The notes under the pieces are model-generated. The model saw nothing but the letters and a program-made list of their open reading frames with translations, made no database searches and was not told where the DNA came from. DNA of 10,293 nucleotides from Clostridia bacterium (GTDB taxonomy: Bacteria > Bacillota > Clostridia > Christensenellales > CAG-917): positions 1-10,293 of the forward strand of contig CAAEDU010000040.1 of NCBI GenBank assembly GCA_900754695.1. The letters are read 5' to 3'. Within the stretch, counting starts at the first letter, position 1. Each line of letters opens with the position of its first letter. Of this stretch, positions 1 to 4,476 are shown in pieces. A program made the position numbers and the translations under genes.

Positions 1-34
1 AAGTGAGTGCCGAGCGCCGACGAAACATTAAGTA

Positions 35-86
35 GGCACGGGCGTGGTGCGCGAGCGCCGAATTCCTCCGCCCGTGCCGGGTTTTT
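35..86 (+). terminator. Terminator-like hairpin for a gene upstream of the window
   Basis: A perfect 10-bp inverted repeat, GGCACGGGCG (35-44) and CGCCCGTGCC (69-78), encloses a 24-nt loop and is followed by GGG and then five T (82-86). This resembles a rho-independent terminator, though the loop is long and three G separate the stem from the T run. All three plus-strand frames are closed by stops at 4-6, 29-31 and 33-35, so any upstream plus-strand gene ends just before the stem. No gene body is visible to the left. Confidence 0.5.
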
Positions 87-90
87 AGCA

Positions 91-180
91 AGTGCAGTCC
101 TCCGCTTGGTTATGTCGGTGCGATATTAAAAGCTTTTGTAGAGATGCAAAGTCAGTCCCGCATGATGCGAGGACTGCACT
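91..180. repeat. 12-bp perfect inverted repeat enclosing 66 bp
   Basis: AGTGCAGTCCTC at 91-102 is the exact reverse complement of GAGGACTGCACT at 169-180. The interior contains two smaller palindromes, AAAAGCTTTT (128-137) and CGCAT-G-ATGCG (159-169). The interior has no convincing coding content and no T run follows either arm. It could be a structured RNA, a small non-autonomous element with terminal inverted repeats, or chance. The pairing is visible; its role is unknown. Confidence 0.5.
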
Positions 181-349
181 CGTTCGGACACGGGGGAGGA
201 AAGCCCGAAGGGAAGGAGGGGGAATTCTAACTCCCCGCGAGACGAGAAGCCTATTCGGAGCGTACATGAATACGACGAAGCCCCCGTCCGAAGACAAGGG
301 CTTTGACGCAGTTATTCGCCAAATAGCGCCCTCGGCAGTTTAAGAGAGT

Positions 350-1357
350 TCAAAAACCATTAGGGTTGCTCTCCTGCCAGCGCCAGCTGTCGGCACACAT
401 CTCGTCAAGTCCGTAGCGGCACTTGAAGCCCATCTCCTTTTCGGCGAGGGTGGGGTCGGCGTAGCACTCGGCGATGTCGCCGGGGCGGCGACCGTCGATG
501 ACGTAGGGGACTTTTTTGCCGCTCGCTTTCTCGAAGGCGCGGACGATCTCCAGCACGCTGTAACCGTTGCCGGTGCCGATGTTGTAGGTGACGAGACCGG
601 GCTTTTCGGCGAGTTTTTTGACGGCGAGAGAGTGCGCGCGAGCAAGGTCGAGGACGTGGATGTAGTCACGCACGCCCGTGCCGTCGCGGGTGGGATAGTC
701 GTTGCCGAAGACGTGCAGCTTTTCAAGCTTGCCGATGGCGACCTGCGAGACATAGGGCATGAGGTTGTTGGGGATGCCGTTGGGGTCCTCGCCTATCCTG
801 CCGCTCTTGTGCGCGCCGATGGGGTTGAAATAGCGCAGCAAGGCGATGTTCATGGAAGGGTCTGCGGCATAGACGTCGCGCAGGATGTCCTCGATCATGA
901 GCTTCGTCCTGCCGTAGGGATTGGTGACGGAGAGGGGGAAGTCTTCTTTTATCGGGACGCTCTTCGGCTGCCCGTAGACGGTGGCGGAAGAGGAGAAGAC
1001 GAAGTTTTTCACCCCGTGCTCGCGCATCACCTGCAAGATGTTGAGGGTGTTGCCGAGGTTGTTGCGGAAATATTCGAGGGGTTTCGCGACGGACTCGCCC
1101 ACCGCTTTCAGCCCCGCGAAATGGATGACGGCGTCGATGGGCTCCTTCTCGAAGATGTCGCGCACTTTGTCGATGTCGCAGAGGTCATACTCATAAAACT
1201 TCACCTCTCTGCCGCAAAGCTCGCGCACCCTCTTCACCGCCTCGAACTTGCTGTTGCAAAGGTTGTCCGCGATGACGGGATCCATGCCGTTCTCGACAAG
1301 ATCTATGACGGTGTGCGACCCGATGTAGCCCGCTCCGCCCGTGACCAGAATGCTCAT
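350..1357 (-). CDS. galE: UDP-glucose 4-epimerase (GalE) with a Cys gatekeeper
   Basis: Cytosolic NAD-dependent short-chain dehydrogenase/reductase that interconverts UDP-galactose and UDP-glucose. The 335-residue product matches the family length (about 338). Visible features are the Rossmann motif GGAGYIGSH (7-15), the SSSATVYG segment with the active-site Ser (122-124), YxxxK as Tyr148 and Lys152, and the family motif RRPGD (290-294). Cys298 aligns with E. coli GalE Tyr299 (GDIAECYAD here, GDLPAYWAD there). In characterised enzymes a small residue there, as in human GALE Cys307, opens the pocket to N-acetylated sugars, so activity on UDP-GalNAc/UDP-GlcNAc is likely. The start at 1357 is chosen because GGGAGG lies just upstream and the GalE N-terminus begins there; a frame extension to 1405 adds only basic, non-family residues. 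The gene lies 132 bp downstream of nahK on the same strand. Confidence 0.96.
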   Translation of the reverse strand: MSILVTGGAGYIGSHTVIDLVENGMDPVIADNLCNSKFEAVKRVRELCGREVKFYEYDLCDIDKVRDIFEKEPIDAVIHFAGLKAVGESVAKPLEYFRNNLGNTLNILQVMREHGVKNFVFSSSATVYGQPKSVPIKEDFPLSVTNPYGRTKLMIEDILRDVYAADPSMNIALLRYFNPIGAHKSGRIGEDPNGIPNNLMPYVSQVAIGKLEKLHVFGNDYPTRDGTGVRDYIHVLDLARAHSLAVKKLAEKPGLVTYNIGTGNGYSVLEIVRAFEKASGKKVPYVIDGRRPGDIAECYADPTLAEKEMGFKCRYGLDEMCADSWRWQESNPNGF

Positions 1358-1403
1358 TTTTACCTCCCGCGGACGGCTGCGCCGCACCCAGCGCGATGTC
1401 CGC

Positions 1404-1433
1404 AATAAAATTTATCTTTTTTGGTTTTATCAA
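1404..1433 (-). promoter_or_regulatory. Weak candidate promoter for galE
   Basis: On the minus strand TTGATA (1433-1428) is followed after 18 bp by TTTATT (1409-1404), about 46 bases before the galE start. Both boxes are 4/6 matches or slightly better, in an AT-rich patch within GC-rich DNA. galE may therefore be transcribed both from here and by read-through from nahK. The call rests only on the boxes and their spacing. Confidence 0.3.
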
Positions 1434-1469
1434 CATATTCGCGCGTTTATAGCACTGTTTTTGCACGAT

Positions 1470-1490
1470 AAACCGCGCGTTTTGCGGTTT
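1470..1490. terminator. Short hairpin at the nahK stop
   Basis: AAACCGC (1470-1476) pairs with GCGGTTT (1484-1490) around a 7-nt loop; the nahK stop codon (1492-1490) overlaps one arm. The T-rich tail lies on the plus strand. On the minus strand, nahK's direction, no U run follows the stem. It is therefore a weak or leaky terminator, or an mRNA-stabilising hairpin between nahK and galE. Confidence 0.35.
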
Positions 1491-2584
1491 TAGTCACACT
1501 CGCGCACCGCGCGCTCCATCTCCCCCGCGAGCTCTTCCATGCGGCTCACCAGCTTGAACTGGGTGCGCGCACGGACGAGGTTGTGGGTGGGGTATGCGGT
1601 CTTGAAATAGGTGTCGCCCGCAAGGTAGTCCGTAAGGAACCGCATCCCGCACTCGAAGGTCATCATGCGTGCGGCGAGGGGCATGAGCCTTCTCTCCTCT
1701 TCCGTCACGCTGCCCTCCGTGCCCGCGAGGAATCCGCCCGCGAACGCACGGAAAAGGGACATGTCGAAGTCCACTTTGCCAAGGTCCTTTTCGTCCTCTT
1801 TTGCGGTGGAGCAGCCCGCGCGCACGCCGTCGCCGAAGTCGTAGAGCACGGTGCCCGGCATGACGGTGTCGAGATCGATGACGCAGACCGCCTTCTTCGT
1901 GTCCACGTCGATGAGCACGTTGTTGAGCTTGGTGTCGTTGTGGGTGACGCGGGTGGGAATGCGCCCCTCCGCGAGGGCGTCAACGAGGACGGAACAGCCG
2001 TCCTTCCGCTCCTCGACGAAGGCGATCTCCGCCGCCGCGCCCGCCGCTCTGCCGCAGGCGTCCTCTTCAAGCGCCCGACGGAACGCAAGGTAACGCTTGG
2101 CGGTGTTGTGGAAATCGGGGATGACCTCAAAGAGGGTGGATGCGTCGAAGCCCGAAAGCCTTGCGACGAATTTGCCGAACGCTCTGCCCGCGTCGCGGAA
2201 CATCTCGGTGTCGTCCGCAACGAGATAAGCGTCCGTGTTTTCTATAAACTGCGTGGCGCGCCAGACCTCGCCCTCGGGAGAAGTGTAATACTTCTTCCCG
2301 TCTCTTGTCGGGATGAGATAAAGACACTCGCGCTCGGGGTCTCCCCCGTCCGCGATGACCGCCGCCCGCAGAAAGTCCGTGACCGCGATCATGTTGCGCA
2401 TGAGCCCGTCCCTTTCCGGGAACACGTTGGCGTTGAGGCGCTGCAAAATGTAACGCAGGGTGGCGCCGCAGTCGCAGTCGCAGGTGACGGCGTAGGTGTC
2501 GTTGATGTGCCCGTTGCCGTATGGCACGACCTCGCGGACTCTGCCCGCGAAGAGGAAATTTTCTGCCGCTCGGAACTCGTTCAT
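1490..2584 (-). CDS. nahK: N-acetylhexosamine 1-kinase (NahK/LnpB type)
   Basis: Cytosolic kinase of the aminoglycoside phosphotransferase-like fold that phosphorylates GlcNAc/GalNAc at C1 using ATP, as in the bifidobacterial lacto-N-biose/galacto-N-biose pathway. The 364-residue product (Bifidobacterium enzyme about 359) carries the family blocks in order: PYGNGHINDTY (21-31), RYILQRLN (44-51), FPERDGLMRN (55-64), the catalytic THNDTKLNN (214-222, Asp217 as base), the metal-binding IDLDTVMPG (236-244), YDFGD (248-252), EDEKDLGKV (263-271) and ECGMRF (311-316). The match to NahK is close along the whole length rather than a generic kinase match. The start at 2584 is set by GGAGGT (2595-2590) five bases upstream; an in-frame extension to 2761 is low-complexity and crosses the promoter. 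galE follows on the same strand. No phosphorylase or uridylyltransferase gene is in the window. Confidence 0.9.
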   Translation of the reverse strand: MNEFRAAENFLFAGRVREVVPYGNGHINDTYAVTCDCDCGATLRYILQRLNANVFPERDGLMRNMIAVTDFLRAAVIADGGDPERECLYLIPTRDGKKYYTSPEGEVWRATQFIENTDAYLVADDTEMFRDAGRAFGKFVARLSGFDASTLFEVIPDFHNTAKRYLAFRRALEEDACGRAAGAAAEIAFVEERKDGCSVLVDALAEGRIPTRVTHNDTKLNNVLIDVDTKKAVCVIDLDTVMPGTVLYDFGDGVRAGCSTAKEDEKDLGKVDFDMSLFRAFAGGFLAGTEGSVTEEERRLMPLAARMMTFECGMRFLTDYLAGDTYFKTAYPTHNLVRARTQFKLVSRMEELAGEMERAVRECD

Positions 2585-2605
2585 GCCGCACCTCCGCTCA
2601 AAGAT

Positions 2606-2634
2606 ATGATACACGCCCGCGCGCAAAAAGTAAA
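2606..2634 (-). promoter_or_regulatory. Sigma-70-type promoter for nahK
   Basis: On the minus strand TTTACT (2634-2629) and TATCAT (2611-2606) are separated by exactly 17 bp. Transcription would start near 2599, leaving a leader of about 15 nt that contains the GGAGGT ribosome site and the nahK ATG at 2584. Matches are 4/6 and 5/6, with optimal spacing and an expected position. Confidence 0.6.
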
Positions 2635-2744
2635 GCGCGGCGGAGAGGAATGATGCAAACGGTGCGCGCCGCCGTGCCGTCCCTCTCCCGCCGAGTCGAC
2701 CGCCCACCCGCTCTTCACCGCAGCGGAAAAATGCCTGCTTTCTC

Positions 2745-2776
2745 TTTGCCGCCGACGGCAAAAACGTAAGTTTTTG
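2745..2776. repeat. Two overlapping short hairpins in the divergent gap
   Basis: TTTGCCG (2745-2751) pairs with CGGCAAA (2756-2762) around CCGA, and CAAAAAC (2759-2765) pairs with GTTTTTG (2770-2776) around GTAA. The two stems share bases 2759-2762, so only one can form at a time. No clear T run places them as a terminator for either flanking gene, since both flanking genes point away from here. They may be a remnant terminator or a regulatory structure. Confidence 0.35.
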
Positions 2777-2797
2777 ATGTGTAAAGTTATTTTGCGG

Positions 2798-2817
2798 TCA
2801 AAACAGGTGCGTTTTGA
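2798..2817. promoter_or_regulatory. Palindrome upstream of the chrA -10 box, operator candidate
   Basis: TCAAAAC (2798-2804) and GTTTTGA (2811-2817) form a perfect inverted repeat with a 6-base centre. It covers the expected -35 position (about 2807-2812) for the TATAAT at 2830-2835, which is where a repressor or activator would bind. A run of six T follows at 2820-2825, so an attenuator-like hairpin is the alternative. No regulator gene lies in the window. Confidence 0.35.
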
Positions 2818-2829
2818 GATTTTTTAGTG

Positions 2830-2835
2830 TATAAT
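2830..2835 (+). promoter_or_regulatory. Consensus -10 box (TATAAT) for the chrA pair
   Basis: A perfect TATAAT lies nine bases before the ATG at 2845, so transcription would start around 2841-2843. No good -35 hexamer is found at 16-18 bp; an activator at the overlapping palindrome could compensate. If the box is used, the mRNA would be nearly leaderless for the 2845 start, or have a leader of about 45 nt for the alternative ATG at 2887. Confidence 0.5.
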
Positions 2836-2844
2836 GCCGTCGCT

Positions 2845-3732
2845 ATGAAGTTATCCCTCGCTCAAAAGCTCAAGGAAAGCCTGAAAATGTTCCTGGTCTT
2901 TTTCAAGATCGGGCTGTTTTCCTTCGGCGGCGGATACGCCATGCTCACGATGATAGAACACGAGGTGGTGGAAAAGCGCGGCTGGCTCACTCACAACGAA
3001 CTGCTGGACATCTTTGCCATCGCGGAGAGCACCCCCGGCGCCATCTCCATCAACATCGCGACATTCATCGGCACCAAACGCGCGGGCGTCATCGGCGGGT
3101 GCATCACCACATTCGGCGTGGTGCTGCCCGCATTCCTCGTCATCTTCGCGCTCTCCTACGTTCTCGACCTCGTGCGCGACAACGTATGGGTGAACGCCCT
3201 CTTCAAAGGCGTAAGAGTGGGCGTGGTCGTGCTCATCATCCACGCCGCCCTCAAATTCCTCAAAGAAATGAAGAAAAAGGTGGTGACCGTGCTGCTCGCC
3301 GTCGCGATGTTCTGCCTTGCGGCGTTCAGCTCCGTCAACGTCATCTACCTGATGCTGGGCTCCATAGGCATCTCAATAGCCGCCGTCGCCGTGGCGCACG
3401 CATGGGCGAGGAAAAAGTTCCTGATGGCGGTCTCGGTGGGCACTCCCGTCTACACCCGCAAGGGCGTTGCCCTCGGCCCTGCCTCGGATGCTGCCCGTTC
3501 CTCTTCCGAGGACGGCGAGATCTTAGAGCACATCTCTCCGAACAAGAGCTTTGATGTTGAAGAGGGCGAAGCCCTTGACCCGGACTTGAATAATAGCCTT
3601 TCCTCCTCCGAGGGCGTAGAAAACTCCGAAGATGTCGCTTCGGGCGAGCGCGCCGACATTGAAGAGGGCGACGCCATTGACCCGGACGCCGACGGCGTGA
3701 ACGAAGACGAAGGAGGGCGGAAAGATGCTTGA
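2845..3732 (+). CDS. chrA: Chromate transporter (ChrA) half, with a long acidic C-terminal tail
   Basis: Inner-membrane protein of the CHR (chromate ion transporter) family, half-size type, expected to work with the adjoining half. Family blocks are FFKIGLFSFGGGYAM (19-33) and ESTPGAISINIATFIG (61-76). Hydrophobic segments lie at about 86-108, 123-135, 146-163 and 165-185. Half-size ChrA proteins are usually about 180-200 residues, whereas this one has 295. From about residue 210 it continues as an acidic tail with some 27 Asp/Glu against about five Lys/Arg, including a repeated block DVEEGEALDPD (237-247) and DIEEGDAIDPD (271-281). The start is uncertain: ATG 2845 has no Shine-Dalgarno and sits close to TATAAT, while ATG 2887 (Met15) has AAGGA ten bases upstream. 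The 3' end overlaps the next gene by 8 bp. Actual substrate is not proven; family members can differ. Confidence 0.85.
   Translation: MKLSLAQKLKESLKMFLVFFKIGLFSFGGGYAMLTMIEHEVVEKRGWLTHNELLDIFAIAESTPGAISINIATFIGTKRAGVIGGCITTFGVVLPAFLVIFALSYVLDLVRDNVWVNALFKGVRVGVVVLIIHAALKFLKEMKKKVVTVLLAVAMFCLAAFSSVNVIYLMLGSIGISIAAVAVAHAWARKKFLMAVSVGTPVYTRKGVALGPASDAARSSSEDGEILEHISPNKSFDVEEGEALDPDLNNSLSSSEGVENSEDVASGERADIEEGDAIDPDADGVNEDEGGRKDA
3499..3702 (+). repeat. Two-copy direct repeat, 102-bp period, in the chrA tail
   Basis: Two in-frame units (3499-3600 and 3601-3702) each begin with codons for SSSE and, after 14 unconserved residues, carry a 33-bp block (3553-3585 and 3655-3687) identical at about 29 of 33 positions. 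The blocks encode DVEEGEALDPD and DIEEGDAIDPD. The exact 102-bp offset of both conserved parts points to duplication followed by divergence of the middle. Codons here (AAT AAT AGC CTT, GAT GTT GAA) are less GC-biased than in the membrane part. Confidence 0.7.
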
Positions 3733-4306
3733 GCTGCAACTGTTCTGGACCTTCTTCAAGATAGGGCTGTTCACCATCGGCGGCGGACACGCGATGATCC
3801 CCCTCATCATGGAAGAGCTGGTCGCCAAGGGCTGGCTGTCGCAGGAGGTGCTGCTGGACTTCATCGCCATCTCCGAGAGCACGCCCGGTCCCTTTGCCGT
3901 CAACATCGCGACCTACGCGGGACAGGAAGTGGCGGGGATCGGCGGCGCCATCATGTGCACTCTGGGCGTGGTGCTGCCCTCCCTCATCATAATCGTCATC
4001 ATCGCGAAGTTCTTCTCCCGCTATATGAACCGCCCCGTGGTGCAGGAAGTGTTCGACCACGTGAGCGGGTCGGTGACGGGACTGCTCTTCTCCGTCGTGT
4101 TGGAGGTGGGCATCCTCGTCATGTTCGGCATGGACGGGGTGCTGAACACGGAAGCATTCAAGCCGGATTGGATCGCCATCGGACTCTTCCTTGGCTTGCT
4201 CGCCATCTCCTTCATCAGGATAAAGAAGAAGAAAGTCCCGCCCATCGCCATCATCCTGCTCTCCGCCGTGGGCGGGGTGCTGCTCTACGGACTCATCCCC
4301 GTATGA
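3725..4306 (+). CDS. chrA: Chromate transporter (ChrA) second half
   Basis: Second half-size CHR-family inner-membrane protein, 193 residues, the normal length for one CHR domain. It carries FFKIGLFTIGGGHAM (10-24) and ESTPGPFAVNIATYAG (51-66), paralogous to the same blocks in the upstream gene. Hydrophobic segments lie at about 72-95, 115-134, 149-164 and 171-191. The start is well defined: AGGAGG (3711-3716) lies eight bases before the ATG, and the gene overlaps the upstream stop by 8 bp, indicating translational coupling. In Bacillus-type short-chain CHR systems two such neighbours are needed together for chromate resistance; the same heteromeric arrangement is inferred here. It lacks the acidic tail of its partner. 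The natural substrate may be chromate or a related oxyanion. Confidence 0.88.
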   Translation: MLELQLFWTFFKIGLFTIGGGHAMIPLIMEELVAKGWLSQEVLLDFIAISESTPGPFAVNIATYAGQEVAGIGGAIMCTLGVVLPSLIIIVIIAKFFSRYMNRPVVQEVFDHVSGSVTGLLFSVVLEVGILVMFGMDGVLNTEAFKPDWIAIGLFLGLLAISFIRIKKKKVPPIAIILLSAVGGVLLYGLIPV

Positions 4307-4317
4307 GAAAAATTTGA

Positions 4318-4338
4318 TTTGCGCGCATCCCGCGCAAA
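4318..4338. other. Hairpin just after the chrA pair
   Basis: TTTGCGCG (4318-4325) pairs with CGCGCAAA (4331-4338) around a 5-nt loop, 12 bases after the chrA stop. No T run follows on the plus strand; on the minus strand an AT-rich stretch follows. The terminator at 4370-4402 is the better transcription stop, so this stem may protect the mRNA 3' end. Confidence 0.4.
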
Positions 4339-4369
4339 CCCCGCGTTGAACGATGCAAAACATGCGCAT

Positions 4370-4402
4370 AAACGCCGCTTTCCGCCCAAAGACGGCGTTT
4401 TT
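4370..4402 (+). terminator. Rho-independent terminator of the chrA pair
   Basis: AAACGCCG (4370-4377) pairs with CGGCGTTT (4393-4400) around a 15-nt loop, and the T run continues to 4402. It lies 64 bases after the second chrA stop and before the promoter of the next gene, which isolates the two transcription units. Confidence 0.7.
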
Positions 4403-4429
4403 CATGTGCGGGACGCGCGCGCCGCGCGG

Positions 4430-4458
4430 TTGCTCTCGCACCGAAGTCGTGTTATACT
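4430..4458 (+). promoter_or_regulatory. Sigma-70-type promoter of the large helicase gene
   Basis: TTGCTC (4430-4435) and TATACT (4453-4458) are separated by exactly 17 bp; matches to consensus are 3/6 and 5/6. The start would fall near 4465, so the leader is only about 12 nt and begins at the AGGAG ribosome site (4465-4469). The very short leader leaves little room for leader-based control. Confidence 0.55.
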
Positions 4459-4476
4459 GCCCGCAGGAGTTTTATT

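Larger units (their letters stand above)
1..349. other. Intergenic region without a supported gene
   Basis: This 349-base stretch left of the galE stop holds the terminator-like hairpin at 35-86, the inverted repeat at 91-180, two copies of the 10-mer CGAGCGCCGA (11-20 and 52-61), and a GGGGA/TCCCC stem around 219-236. Open frames exist on both strands (plus 92-343 from a GTG, minus 297-85), but they lack a good Shine-Dalgarno, have unnatural composition and match nothing I recognise. A 25-codon frame at 266-343 has GGAG five bases upstream of its ATG, but is too short to call. It would end six bases from the convergent galE stop. Confidence 0.6.

Noticed and set aside
219..236. tRNA T-arm-like stem on the minus strand (GGGGA, GTTAGAAT, TCCCC)
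   Set aside because: The loop is 8 nt rather than 7 with the key C56 replaced by A, and no matching acceptor, D or anticodon arms could be placed upstream.
92..343. 83-codon plus-strand frame starting at GTG 92
   Set aside because: No Shine-Dalgarno, its start lies inside the inverted repeat, and the protein resembles translated non-coding DNA. A tiny 266-343 frame is possible but unsupported.
632..1408. Plus-strand open frame opposite galE
   Set aside because: It lies inside a full-length GalE with intact motifs, and has no ribosome site or family match.
1583..2653. Plus-strand open frame opposite nahK
   Set aside because: It overlaps a kinase with all family motifs; the composition is a mirror of that gene.
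2585..2761. Upstream extension of nahK to 2761
   Set aside because: The extension crosses the promoter boxes and the GGAGGT ribosome site, and is Arg/Gly-rich without family similarity.
2827..2847. GTG at 2827 as the chrA start
   Set aside because: It overlaps and precedes the TATAAT box at 2830-2835, so it would lie upstream of the transcript made from that promoter, and it has no ribosome site.
3341..4441. 366-codon minus-strand frame across the second chrA gene
   Set aside because: Both ChrA halves are clear on the other strand. This frame is rich in His/Gln/Arg and crosses the terminator and intergenic hairpins.
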